Below, in pieces: positions 21,468 to 33,160 of a stretch of DNA of 36,176 nucleotides. Below the pieces are notes generated by a model. It had not been told where the DNA came from. It made no database searches and worked only from the letters and a program-made list of their open reading frames with translations. This stretch comes from Acanthaster planci (Eukaryota; Echinodermata; Asteroidea; Valvatida; Acanthasteridae). The position numbers and the translations under genes were made by a program. Within the stretch, counting starts at the first letter, position 1. Every line of letters starts with the position of its first letter. The stretch spans positions 1,487,606-1,523,781 of the forward strand of contig NW_019091408.1 of the NCBI RefSeq assembly GCF_001949145.1. Reading direction: 5' to 3'.

Positions 21468-22445
21468 GTAAGGAAATTTCCTCTCTTTTTGATATCATTT
21501 AGAAGTTTGATGAATCCCAATGATAGTTTTGATTGTTAAGAAGCTTTTGTTTGAAGTTTGGATTTTTGGTTGGGTTTTGTGAGTCGAGTTTTATTGTCAG
21601 TTGTTGCACATGCTCAACTATACTTTTTGCTTGTATGTAACATGCAGGTCACTTTCGACCAAAATCTGACCATATTCTGGTCCAGAGAGTGCATTTACGT
21701 CTGGAGTTTTCATTGAAACCATATAATGTTTTACCTTGATAGCCCCAGTTTCATGCAGATTATAATGTATAGATTACTTTTATATTGGTTTTCTTGATTG
21801 TTACTTTTTAATAGTCTTAGTATCATTGAGCTATCATTTCAGAAGTTTTTCTTTTCATTTTGTGAATCCTAAGTTTACTTGTAGCCTTATGGTAAATTAC
21901 TGTCTGACCACAGGCCACATGGCCCAGTCCCTGGTGGACATTCCAGTCCAATTAGCTTATAGCCTTGGGGCTTGTGTAGGGTAGCTGGTAGTGGCCAGGC
22001 TAGTCTGGGACGGTGTCATGGATTATGGAAATTGTTACCTCCCTTTTGCCTGACTGAACAAGAGGCAAGTGCCAGGCTATGCAGTGTCTGGATTGTTAAT
22101 TTTGGGAAGTTGGAGTCCCACCAGTGTTTAAAGCCTTGAGTCTTACGTTTTTATCCATCAGGGTTTTGTTTGGATTTGTGAACAGATTTGGTACCACTAT
22201 TAGGGCATGGTCCGGAAAGTTTTTTATCATTCTGGCTTGTGGAGTAGGCTCCATCTTTAATTAGACTTGCACGGTCCTTGCTAGACTCTAGCGACAGATG
22301 AAGTTCACTTTTTTGTGTGTACGAGAGTTTATACATATACTTTTGTTTTACTATTTTAACTTTATGCTTTGTTTAATTTTGTAGTAATGATTCTTAGACT
22401 AAGTTCTTTTGTTGATGAGGATTTGTTGTTGAGCATGCTTCATTT

Positions 22446-22499
22446 CTGTACCATTCACTACCTATTCCAACCACCTTGTCTGTGTTCTCTCCTTTTCAG
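22446..22499 (+). repeat. 54-bp acceptor-like repeat, copy 2
   Basis: Same 54 bp with three substitutions, again ending exactly at CTCCTTTTCAG, then CCTGCC. An open frame continues to about 22760 but is not recognisable as protein. Confidence 0.75.
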
Positions 22500-23859
22500 C
22501 CTGCCAGCAATCAAGGGTCACAAGCCCCCCACCCCCATTTCACATGTATGCATGCATGCTTTCAGGTTCCTTTTGCGGTTGTTTCCTGTGTCATTATTCA
22601 GTTTTATATCTCTCCTTATTCCTCTTCATTTCTTTCAATGTTATTTTGTCAACTATTGCAGATATCACAAGAAACTTTTAAAAGTCGCAATTTCCCCCCT
22701 ATGAAAAGAAAAATTACACTTCTCTTTGCGGAACCTCATTTTTTCACAATGTTAGTTTAAATGGACAAAATCGCAGTTGTTTTGCAGCTACCTCTATGAT
22801 GGATTGTCTTTGTAATCTGGGAGATGGAAAGCTTTTAATCATATATCCAAAACAATTTAAAGATTGGGCTCATACTCCTTGAATCTCTTAATTTTGGACC
22901 TGATGTCATTAGATAATGGCTGAATTTTACTTTCTGTTTGTAACATTTCCTAATGTTCTTTGCAACTGCATTAGCATTTGGATGTTTTCGTGGAAGTACA
23001 CTGTCTTATCACAATCTCTTCAATTGCCACTTGAGTATGATCTCACTCATCACAAAGTTTATGTCAAGAACATCTCATTTCACTTCACCAGAGCTCAGTT
23101 TTGTTCACTTGAACTCAGTACTCTAGTCTACAAAAACACTAATATTGTCTGTAGCAGATCTGGTTCTCTTTGCACATGGAGCCATTATGACATGCAATAC
23201 AACCAATAATAATTACAATCTGAAAGTTTATAAAGAGCACATATGCCGTTGTGCAGCCTTGAATGTACTGCCAAAGGCCATTATGCCCAGGCTACAGACC
23301 ACAAAACATCTCTGGTATAAAATCAACCTCAACAGGATGACATCATTCTTATCTATATTTAGGCGCAGAGAATGCGCGGGGTACATTCCACCAAATGGTT
23401 GTATTTCTGCGCGCAAACTCATTAATATTTTGTGATCCCACGGGGATTTTACAATAAGACAGGCCATAATCAGGGGGCATCATAGAAGTATTTCTATAAA
23501 TCTCGAATTCAGGACTGACAGTCTCCAGTTCAGGGTATTTCTTCCACAAAAAGCCCGAAATCGCGGACCTATTTTAGATAGAGGCGGGTGGTTACATTCA
23601 AAAATGAGCGCTTGGTTTTATTGCTATTTTTGGGGTATCTTCGTTCAAAGGCGGATAAAAAATTTTTTTGTGGCTACCCCCCATGAAATTGAAACGAAAA
23701 GGGATCTTCTGGCCATAATCTCGAATTTCCAGTGAAAAAACGGAAGCCAACCTCTTCACGAGAGTCAACAGGTGGCGCTATTTTAATCCAATTTTGCACT
23801 GATTCCTATGGGCGCTTATTTAGTGTAACGCAACCCGCGACACCATTGTATACAGCGAT

Positions 23860-25425
23860 TCCAAAAATGGAAGCTGTGGCTGCATCATTTCCGAGTGTAC
23901 GAAAATGTTTGAGAAGAATATTACGTTCCGGAATGTTTCGAGGGTGGTATGTGAGTACGAGGGGGACGCAATCACCCCGTGGGTTTCAGAGTCGTTTCTC
24001 GCGGGATTGAAGATACGGCGTTGAAGGCAGCGTCTGTGACAGCCGGAGGGTAACCGCGCTGATGAAAGAAACCTAGCATTTCCTTCCCACGCGCAGAGAA
24101 CTCCGCATCGCTACTACAAATCCTACGCAGTCGAAGAAACTGAGAGTAAGGGATGGAGTTGTACACTTGAGGGGTGAGACGATTGGTACTGCAGGTAGAT
24201 GTGGGAATCTCTGGGTTTGTAATGCACGGGTGTGCCAAGTTTCCACGCACAGATCTGGACGCACACGTCGAGGAAGGTAACAGAGTGTTGTGACACATCA
24301 GATGTGTAGCGCTGCAGTGCGTGGTGAAAAGCATCCGCAAACGCTAAGGAATTCTCAACGTCATTACACGTACCGGTGATAGCACCAACTATATCATCGA
24401 TGTATCGCCGGTACATTAACGGCTGCACGCCCTGATACTAGGTCAGCATCTGCTCCTCCATGTGGCCAACAAACAGACAGGCATAACTTGGTCCCATCTG
24501 TGTACCCATAGCCACGCCACTGGTCTGAATGTAGTGCTCACCGCTGACGCGAAGTTGTTCAACGAGAGCACCAACTCAGCCAGACGGAGCAGAGTGCTGG
24601 TAGGAGGATCCTGAGTCCAGCGGAGATCTAGGTAGTGTTTGAGAGCAGCCAAACCACCCGCGTGGGGAATGGATGTGTAAAGCGGTTTCACATCCATGGT
24701 GAAAAGAAAGTTGGATGCACATGGGAACTCAAATTCATCGAAAAAAACGTAGAGTGTGACAAGTATCCTTGACATAGCTGGGGAGCGTTTTGACAGTGGG
24801 TGTTAGAATGGTGTCAAGGAAGTTGGATATCAATTCAGTGGAACAACTACAAGCAGACACGATAGGGCAGCCTGGATTTCCGGATTTGTAAATTTTGGGT
24901 AGTAATTAAGTAGAAGACTGCCGTGCGTGGGTTGGGAATAACCAGTTTGGTTGCGTTGGGGGGAGGGCACCAGAGTCAATGAAACTTCAGACAGTGCTAG
25001 CAAGAATATCTTGATGCTCTTGTGTAAGGTCGCGGTCAACCTTAGCGTAGGACGCAACGTCAGACAGTTGACGTTCCGCTTCAGGACATACAAATCCTTT
25101 CGCCAGACCATCGTAGCGCCACCCTTGTCCGCCCTCTTAATGACGATGGAATCATCGTTCTTAAGAGACCTGAGTGCCTTGCGTTCAGGCGATTAGATGT
25201 TGATGCGCTTGAGGCTATGTCTGAATTTAAGGCGTTTGATTTCCGCCCGGCAGTTTTCAATGACGCAGTCGAGGGTTTTGTTAAGACCGGATGCTGGACA
25301 CCAGGTGGGCTTGGTGGGCGCAAACTTAGCAATGACCTTAGACAAGTCTTCACTCTGAGTAGACGTATCCGAATCAAAACCCACTGAATGGGTCTGCGAG
25401 CAATTCAAGTACTGGTTCCGCAATC
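23860..25425 (-). mobile_element. Penelope-like element reverse transcriptase, degenerate
   Basis: Read on the minus strand, blocks occur in the order of a Penelope-like RT. They are ERKALRSLKNDDSIVIKRAD followed by KGGA (about 25190-25100), FLFTMDV then LYTSIPHAGGLAALKHYLDL (about 24710-24630), and the catalytic YRRYIDDIVG with YIDD at 24393-24404. Next come SVTFLDVCVQI, a KPRDSHIYLQYQSSHP segment, YSQFLRLRRICS (about 24150-24110) and a thumb-like HPRNIPERN (about 23930). An in-frame TAG at 25193-25195 and several frameshifts show decay. No GIY-YIG endonuclease is seen beyond the thumb, so the copy is 3'-truncated or belongs to an endonuclease-less lineage. The sub-family is not assigned. 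Confidence 0.88.
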
Positions 25426-25429
25426 TAAG

Positions 25430-26060
25430 CAGTTAGTAAGTAACCATAACGTATCCGCAGTAGTTGTGTAGTGTTCTTAGTATCGGTCAGAAAGGACCGT
25501 GGGTAGAACAATACTGTGTCGACAGAGTTGTCGAGGGTTGTCCAAAGGTCACCGTGTACAAAAGCGGTGAAAGACTGGACCGCCAGAGTGTCAGCAGGTG
25601 CCCTGAGTTACCAGTTAGTTGGGTTAGTTAATTAGCATCGGCAATCCGCCGATATCTTGGGTGCAGCCTCCCGAGTGAGGAGTGCGGATTGCGGATACAG
25701 GTTAGAGGTTGCCAATTGCCGAGTACTGATTGCGGATTATTGGCGGCTCTTTGCGGATAGTGGAGTGCGGATTATTTAAGTGATCTTTTGTAGTTGCATT
25801 TTGTATTATTCTTTCGTAACTCTTGTATAAAATAAGTAACTCCAATTGTATATAAGCTAAAGAAAAGTATATTAAGTCCAGTTGATCTTGCCGGTAATAT
25901 CTTGTTTACGCGTATGCTCATTGTTGTGTCAGTCGACCGGGTCACCAAATCAATTACTGATCGGTGGTAAATTTCCACCAAAACGATCCCTAACCCCTGG
26001 ACCTTCGACTGCTCGTCAAACTCAAGGGCCAAGGCAGATATTTTAGGTTTAGGTGACTTT
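25430..26060. other. Unassigned stretch with GCGGAT-word cluster
   Basis: Lies between the minus-strand Penelope-like RT and the plus-strand BEL/Pao relic, so it could hold 5' sequences of either. GCGGAT occurs at 25684, 25691, 25732, 25753 and 25767. No LTR pair or primer site was recognised. Confidence 0.35.
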
Positions 26061-26068
26061 CCCCACAG

Positions 26069-28330
26069 TTGGAAACAGTTTGCCTAGACTGGCTGGACCT
26101 AGGATGGCTCGCGGGAATAAAACGCCACATTATTCAATACAAATTCCGCTCTCGACCATGTGTGGCCAACAACAAATCTCAATCATACATCCATCTTGAC
26201 CATCTCGGACGCAAGCTAGTAAGAGATAACAAGTACTGCAACGACTACATAAAATTTGTCCAGGATGTTATCGACCGTAGGGATGCAGATGAAGTTCCCT
26301 CGATGCCAAGGAGAGTGAAGTGTGGTATATTCCCCGCCACGGTGTGTAAGACCCTAGAAAACCCAACAAGATACGAGTTGTGTTTGACTGTTCGAGCCAG
26401 TATCGCGGAACAGCCCTGACAGGCCATCTCCTAAGTATTCCCTATGTGACAAATGTCCTGGTGGAAGTATTGAGCCGCTTCCAAAGTCATCCCGTGGCCA
26501 TCGCTTGTGATATTGAAAGAATGCTTCACCAGTTCAGGGTCAATCCTGAGGATCGAGATTACCTGCGTTTTCTATGGTGGATGGGTGGAGACCTCACTCA
26601 AGAACCGACAGACTACAGGATGAAGGTTCACCTAATTGAAGCTTCTTCATCTCCAGGGTGTGCCAACCATTGCCTCCAGTACCTGTCCTGGAAATTCCAG
26701 GAAGAGTTTCCCTCTGCCGTTCTGTTCATCAGACACCACTTCTTCTATGTGGACGATGGGCTGATCAGCACCGAGACTAATGATGGGGCGATTAGGCTCA
26801 TCCAAGAGGCCAGAGAGTTGTGCAGAAGGGGAAGTGTACACGTGCACAAGTTCATCTCCAACAGCAGAGATGTCCTCAAATCCATCCCTCCCAGGAAAGA
26901 GCTACGACTGCCAAGGAAGTCGACCTCAACAAGGAAAATCTTCCCTCTTCTTACACTCTTGGGATTCAGTGGGGGGATTGAAAAAAACGAATTCTCTTTC
27001 CAGAAAGAGTCCAAGGAAGCCACGCTGACTCGTTGACTCGTCTAAAGGAATTTTGTCCATGGTTGCTCCGGTCTTTGGATGGGATGATCCTCTGCCTGCA
27101 GAGTTAGAACCACAGTGGGAGAAATGGGTGGCAGGCCTTCCGAAAATAGCAGCAATTTGGATCCCACGCTCCCTCAAGCCGACTCACTTTGGAGATATTA
27201 AGTCTACTTGCACCATTTCTCAGATGCCAGTAACCTGGGTTATGGCAAATGGTCCTATCTCAGAATTTGGAATCACCAAAACAGGGTAAATTGAGCGCTT
27301 CTGATGGTCAAAACTCAAGTTTCTCCAACTAAGATCACGATGATTCCCCGCCTAGAGTTGACTGCAGTCGTAGTGTCTGTGAAAATAAGTAAGGTTCTGA
27401 AGGAAGAACTCAACCTGCCAGACGTCCAGGAAGTCTTTTGGAGTGAATGCCGTCTTGGGCTCGCCGCTTGAACCATTTCCACCATTCTCCAACTGTGGTA
27501 TGGATTGTTTTGATGATTGTTTTGATAGATGACCTCTCTATTGATGCCTTTATCAATGGGCTGAGGTGTTTCATTGCCATCAGAAGAAAGGTCCGTCAGA
27601 CACTGTCTGACCAAGGCAGCAACTTCGTCGGAGCAAGGAATGAGCTGCATGCTGCCACGAAGGAGCTCGAAACAGACAAGGTGGCAGCCTGCCTGGCTGA
27701 TCAAGATTGTGACTTCATCATGAACACTCCTGGGGGTGTGTGGGAACGCCACATTAGAACAATAAGAAGCATTCTTAGTGGAGTCGTGGCACTTTGCCCT
27801 GGGAGATTAGATGGTTCTTCTCTTCGCACACTGTTCTATTATGAGGCAATGGCTATAGTTATCTGCCGCCCTCTATCAGTGAACACCATTAATGACCCCA
27901 CGAGCTTCGAATCACTGACGCCCCATCAACTCTTTACTGTGAAGTCTGTCATACCCCTGCCACTACCAGGTAATTTTGTTTCTCAAGACATATACCGTGA
28001 GAAAAGAGGTAGAAGAGTCCAGTTCCTCACCGAACAGTTTTGGAGAAGATGGCAGAGGGAGCATCTCCAAAACCTTAATCGGAGGCAATGCTGGCCGGAC
28101 AAAAACAAGAAGGAACGTCCAAGTCGGGGACATCGTCCTATTGTTGGAACCAGAGGTAGCTTGGAATGAGTGGCCCACGGGCGTCGTATAGTACTACTGA
28201 TAAGGATAGCCTTGTGTGAAAGGTCAAGATTAAAGCAAAGAAGTTGAGTCGGCTAGGCAAGCGGGAAGGCAAGCTAACCATCCTTGAAAGGCCAGTTCAG
28301 AAGCTTGTGCTCCTCTTGGAGAGATCCTGA
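26069..28330 (+). mobile_element. BEL/Pao retrotransposon pol relic (RT, RNase H, integrase)
   Basis: The N-terminal piece at 26069-26360 ends in a frameshift. The RT core at 26361-27036 is in a new frame: FDCSSQYRGTALTGHLL, CDIERMLHQFRVNPEDRDYL, RFLWW, and YVDD at 26746-26757, typical of BEL/Pao. RNase H pieces lie at about 27053-27440. The integrase core at 27530-28080 has DQGSNFVGARNEL (Asp at 27609) and GGVWERHIRTIRSIL (Glu at 27744). A C-terminal part in another frame (VQVGDIVLLLEPEVAWNEWP, then KLTILERPVQKLVLLLERS) stops at 28328-28330. The zinc-binding part of integrase and its first catalytic Asp are missing. Gag and protease are also absent. Inactive. Confidence 0.92.
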
Positions 28331-28560
28331 ATCAGTCCCTTGCAAATCAAACCTCTTCAGCAACTCAGTTAGTTAATTCTGTTTGGAATGTTGTTACTCC
28401 AGTATGTCATGCATGCTTCTAATTTTCTTCGTTAAGTTATTTGAGACACGGTACCTCTGTTTTAGAGCATAATTTGAAGTTTCTTGATAAGAAATTACTT
28501 ATGATTTATTTCACACTTTTGGTAAATGGGTATTGTGGTTCATAAATCCTTGAAGTAATT

Positions 28561-28720
28561 GGTGGGAGTGTAAGTCACAATTTAGAAACTCCCTTTAAAT
28601 GCCACCAATGTGTATACCAAAGGCCCAATGTTGAATATTGCCCTCCCACATATCAATTACAGGCTAGAGGTCAGTTGGCCGGTCATAAAGGTGGTCCATG
28701 AGTATACTTAATAAACCTCC
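28561..28720 (+). repeat. Probable start of the BEL/Pao 3' LTR
   Basis: After the pol stop comes a short purine tract GGTGGGAG (28561-28568) immediately followed by TGTAAGTC. This is the usual polypurine tract and LTR start arrangement in BEL/Pao elements. An AATAAA lies at 28710-28715. The right end of the LTR cannot be fixed because no second copy is present in the window. Confidence 0.45.
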
Positions 28721-30126
28721 CCTGTGGCCACGTTGGCACACACTCCAAAAATATCCAGTTGGGGTAACACTACCTACATGTTGAGTCCTCATACGTTTCA
28801 AGATTTTGTAATATTTGCCAGTACTAATCTTACGGTGGAGCTGTCGTTTCGAGTACATGTACTGCGTTGTAAGGCTGGACAATAGGCGTAAACGGTAGAA
28901 TATTGATCTGTACTAATATCTACAATTGCAGTACTCTACATCATTAAGTTTCTGGCCTTTTTACGATGAATAAAGCTTTCTTCATTGGCTTTCAAACTGT
29001 TACATTTAACATAATATTTGTGAATGGCTACTCCAGAGTTCTCGATCATTGCTGGTTTCATTCGCTTTTTGGTAGACTTTAATGTTTTATGGATTTTGAG
29101 CATCAATCGATCTATAATGCTAACTTTAATTTCTGTAGGCATTCCCATGTACTTTCAATTCACAATAAGCTGTCCTCTAGATTACATGTAAAGCAATTTT
29201 GTGTATTTCATATCTTTTCCATGCAGTTTTCACGGTGATTCGGAGCCCTGAATAATACCATGCTTCAAATATCAGTAGAAGCTTGCGTCTGTGAGCTACA
29301 GGCACTGCACGCCCAGACTTTCTACCACGGGTCACGAATAACAAATAATAATAATTGATGACAAAATAGGGATTTTTTTTTAATCTGGTGACGATTACCA
29401 AACGTATATGGGCAGAACAGACTTCCACGTGACGTGGTTATCTCAGGATGATGACACCTGAAAGTATAATAGGATGTTTAACATTGCGGCAAGATATTAT
29501 TTATCACTGGATAACATCTTCAGATAATTTCGTCATCTCGTGTCTATCAAATAATCTCAAGGCAAGATGTTGTCAGTCCACTTTGTGGAAGTCGTCCTGT
29601 CGTCGCCATCTCGCCTGCTGTGCCATCACTATAAGGATCCCAACAAACCGGTCATCCTTTCTTTAGCTGTACATCTTGTGCAGTGGCGTAAATCTGCCAC
29701 GGAAATTGAGGGGATAGGGGATGGGGAATTGTGGGAGGGGGATGACTTGACCGGCAGTGGAAAATTTGAACAGGAGGGGGTGCTGGCATCGTATAACATT
29801 AGGGGCGATGAGATGTACATTGTGCATCTGTAATAATGTATTACATTCCTGTAGAATCAGAATGGCATAATTATGACTTTTTTATTATTCTCCCCTTTGA
29901 GTGCTACTGAATACACTTTGGTTGGAAGGCTCGAAAATTCTTAACAATCACCGCCTTTATTTTTCTTTCTTACCACGCAAAAGTGGGGTTGTGACGAAAA
30001 AACTTCAAGGAAAATTTGCCACTGCTGCATTGAACTCAACACACTGGATACATCAGTACAGTGCACACGTACACCACCAATTTATGCTGCGTGTATCTCT
30101 GCTCAAAGGGCGACGATTCGTTGTCT
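28721..30126. other. Unassigned non-coding stretch
   Basis: No recognisable gene. Open frames at 29177-29428 (minus) and 29567-29833 (plus) are not convincing proteins. It contains a G-rich run at 29710-29741 and stops at an ambiguous base at 30127. Confidence 0.35.
29710..29741 (+). other. G-quadruplex-type G-rich motif
   Basis: Four runs of at least three G separated by ATA, AT and AATTGT, followed by AGGGGG, fit the standard G3+N1-7 pattern. Confidence 0.6.
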
Positions 30127-30128
30127 NG

Positions 30129-30868
30129 TATGATGACGATAACGATATATAGCGATATCTGACGGTAACGATGATGATATTGATGTTGGTTCAAATTACA
30201 TTAAAAGAAGATTAACATCTAATCACTACACTAATTTAAATTAAACTTAATAAGTACAGTTCAAGTCGTACACGGTTTCAAATTAAATTACTTGTGGCAA
30301 AACCCTGACCTTCACTGTTGAACAAACCTTAATCCTTACTTCCATCAACTTATGAATGCTAGGTGTAAATTTACATATAATAATTTCAAAATCACTCATT
30401 TATAATCACTGAAGAGGAATAAACGAACACTTACGACATTGAGCTTATCCAAGAACAAAAAAACGGCAAATTCCCTGGTTCAGCTTCGAAGCTGCAGAAG
30501 CGCTGGCGTATGACATGGACATACGAGTGATCAAGTGACTGTTGTCTAGCATTATAAACCAGAACTAAATTATAATATTGTTGCACACCCGCAAATATTC
30601 AAGTTGGAATTCTAGCGCCCCCTAGTTTACTCGTTCCCGGTCCTTGCATTTCTCAGGGTCTCTTATTTAGCTCAGGTATGCATTATGGACATGTAGCAGA
30701 GACGCTAATTTTGTATTAAGTTATTCATGCTGTACTCTGGCGTGATCTTGTGTTCCTTCTCTCCTTTATCCTTGTGTTTTTTCTGCTCAGTTTTGGCATG
30801 TCAAAATTCCGAAAAAATTGGGCGTGGTAAGGTTCCCTCAAATGCTAATGTTCAGAAACCTCAAACTT
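30129..30868 (+). repeat. Element 3'-internal or LTR-adjacent repeat, copy A
   Basis: Closely matches 33287-34039. It begins TATGATGACGATAACGATAT directly after a single N (30127) plus one base. It includes a GATAAC/GATGAC low-complexity start and no convincing coding region. It is either the 3' internal end of the retroelement or the left part of a long LTR of about 1.8 kb. Confidence 0.8.
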
Positions 30869-31938
30869 TGTAACTGTCAGTCATTCGCCACAGATGACCG
30901 GGTAAGCACTTTCACGAACCAGGCTCTACACTTTGTACACGTGACCTCTTATTCTGTATTTTACCTTTTTACACACGACACTTAGATTCTTGCACACGAC
31001 TCTAGCAGGAAGGCATGTGACCCTTTGAGATGGAAGATTTTCATTGGTTGAGTTGTTCAGCGACGCTCATATTTTATTAATTCCTAAGCCTCTAGAATCC
31101 TATAAATAGAGCAGATTTTCCTTAGCTCGTCGGTCAGGTGCGGCGGACCAAGCCCTTGTTGCGAGAACGGAACCTAACGTAGTGCGGTGGTTGGACCCTT
31201 ACCGAGAGAAGTGCGATAGTAACCATTCTTATGGCGAAGAAATGTAACCATATGAATGACCAGCTAGCTTAGCTTGGACCGATGCGAGAGCGGTACGAAC
31301 TAGCCTAGGGTGCTAGTGAGAGTCGTAGCGGCCCGTCACCGCTACGTTTGAACTGATTGCCGGGCGGGACACCCCCATGTCCCTCGCCACCCTTGTCCTG
31401 CTAACTAGCCCAGTCCTCCCCGTCTCTACGCTGAGCCAATGGTACACAGTGCGGCGATCTTATCATTGCGCTCAACACATTGCGGTCTGAGCGGCAGTGC
31501 GGTCGGTACATACCGGCGCTGGCCCCGTCCAGCCCTTGCTAGTCACCGTGGTGGTCCGGGACAGCTCCCACCACGGCCCGGCCTGATGAGTGTAGCCTAG
31601 CTGTGCGATGCTACACACACGTACCGTAACCCACTCCGTCTGACTTGCATTTTCAATGGTCCTGCCAAACCGTAGTTTAGTTACACTCGTATACAACTTC
31701 GCCTTTCTGTAACTTTGCCTTTTGTGCGTTGTATTATGTCAAGCTACACCTTCTTCAAACCCACATTGGACTTTGATGAAGAGAAGTGAGAGCAATAAAC
31801 CAACAATACAGTTTGACTGTTACCCAAACCCCTTGTTTCACGTCCACCTTTTAATAAATTGTTGACCCCAAATATCACATCCCGTAGACACTATTAAAGT
31901 CCATGCCACCATCGACTTGATGTTGAGGGAACGCAACA
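30869..31938 (+). repeat. 5' LTR (copy A) of gag-protease element
   Basis: Proposed start TGTAACTG; end GAACGCAACA immediately before a primer binding site, which fixes the right end. TATAAATAG is at 31101-31109 and AATAAA at 31794-31799. The part from 31077 matches LTR copy B. The left end is less sure because similarity with copy C runs further left, and no polypurine tract precedes 30869. Confidence 0.8.
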
Positions 31939-31939
31939 G

Positions 31940-31957
31940 TGGCGGCAGCGGTGGGAT
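31940..31957 (+). promoter_or_regulatory. Primer binding site, tRNA-Leu type
   Basis: TGGCGGCAGCGGTGGGAT starts one base after the LTR. It is complementary to the 3' end of animal tRNA-Leu of the type ending CCCACCGCTGCCACCA, with one mismatch. Knowledge of the tRNA end is from memory. Confidence 0.7.
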
Positions 31958-32214
31958 ATAAACTTATGTCAGTATACTGTAATACATGTAATACTACTCA
32001 ACCACACTTGTTGCTCGAATTTAGCTTTGTTCATGTAAGTTACAACACTAAGTAGCTTGAACGCGAGTCATATACAGGTGTATATGTACCAGTACACGAA
32101 ACTGTGCGACTGCGGTTACTCTATATGCCCGAGTTACTATAGCAACCACTCCTTTGTGAACTCTCTGAATCACCACAGAACTCAGTGTACGTGCGGCCTG
32201 CACGTCTAGTGACC

Positions 32215-33110
32215 ATGCCAAAGAAATAGAGAAAATCGCGGCGGCTGAACGCTTCGGCTGCGGGAGATGACCTTGACCTATCCCTCGAGTCATTCTCCCT
32301 GGCCGACCACACAGACCATCTGGAAACTCTCAGGCAGCGACTTGACCAGGCAGAGAAGCGGGCTGCGGAAGCAGAGCAACGGGTCACCGCACTGACGCAA
32401 TCGAATGCGCCCTCTACACTCCAGTCCCAGCCGGAATAGTCAACGAATCTGCTGAGCGACTCCCCAGTGCAACCCAGTCTCACATCCACCTCCACACTTT
32501 CCCCTGGCTCACTCTACTTGAAGCCAAGAAACTGTCCCCAAAAGACAGTCTGACTAAATATGTGGCGTACATCCACCGCCTTGTCATGCGAGGATACCCT
32601 ACAGCCGATGCTGACACGAGAGAGAGTTTCGCCCTACGACATTTCTTAAAGGGGCTCCCCGATTAACAAACCACCGTAGCGATCGGCATGACAAACCCCC
32701 AAACGCTGGAGGAGGCCAGAACAGCCGTTGAAAACTACACCAGTCTGCGTGAAAATCTCTCCACCGGGAAAACTTCCCTTCGCGTTCACGCTGTTCAACC
32801 TGCTGAAAAGCACGAAGGAGCGGCTTCAGCCACTGAGGCAACGGCAAAGCAGGAGTTCGTCACGCAGAAGCAGATGAAGCAGTTTTCTGACAACCTCGAT
32901 CGCCAATTAAATGGCATAGTCAAGTTGATCAAAGGAAATGTGTCTGGCGAAAAGCCAAAAGCTGGATCCAAACCTACTGACAGAAACGGTGTTAAAAGCA
33001 AATCTGACTCCACTTGCTTCAAGTGTGGTGAACCGGGCCACTTTGCTAACAAGTGCCCTCAGCTGGCAGCCAAGGAGGCTGTTGCCATTCAGCCTCAGAA
33101 AACTAACTAG
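32215..33110 (+). pseudogene. Gag with intact CCHC knuckle, decayed
   Basis: ATG at 32215 is followed after four codons by TAG, then a basic stretch and a coiled-coil-like segment (LRQRLDQAEKRAAEAEQRV). A second stop follows at about 32437. The capsid part then resumes in another frame (KDSLTKYVAYIHRLVMRGYP, ESFALRHFLKGLPD), with a TAA at about 32664, and continues open from about 32688 to 33110. The knuckle CFKCGEPGHFANKC at about 33016-33057 has all CCHC residues. Part of the capsid appears deleted between about 32440 and 32510. Belongs with the LTR at 30869-31938 and differs from the 17-20 kb element. Confidence 0.85.
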
Positions 33111-33160
33111 GACCGTGCCGTCCGGCCTGGTAACGGTCCCACCCTCTGAACATATAATCA

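Larger units (their letters stand above)
21166..23850. other. Unassigned AT-rich stretch with splice-like duplications
   Basis: No protein family recognised. T-rich blocks at 21230-21300 and 22370-22640 resemble intron or 3' UTR sequence. Apart from the duplicated 54-bp acceptor-like segment, nothing is supported. The minus-strand frames at 23228-23549 are not recognisable. Confidence 0.35.

Noticed and set aside
24058-24075. CTGATGAAAGAAAC in the Penelope-like region, resembling hammerhead words
   Set aside because: There is no room for stem II, and the segment is coding on the other strand (reverse of FHQRGY).
31585-31620. CTGATGA followed by a 7-bp stem (GTGTAGC...GCTACAC) in LTR copy A, reminiscent of a hammerhead ribozyme core
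   Set aside because: The required GAAAC after the stem is absent (the sequence reads ACACG), and copy B has CCGATGA, so the core is not conserved.
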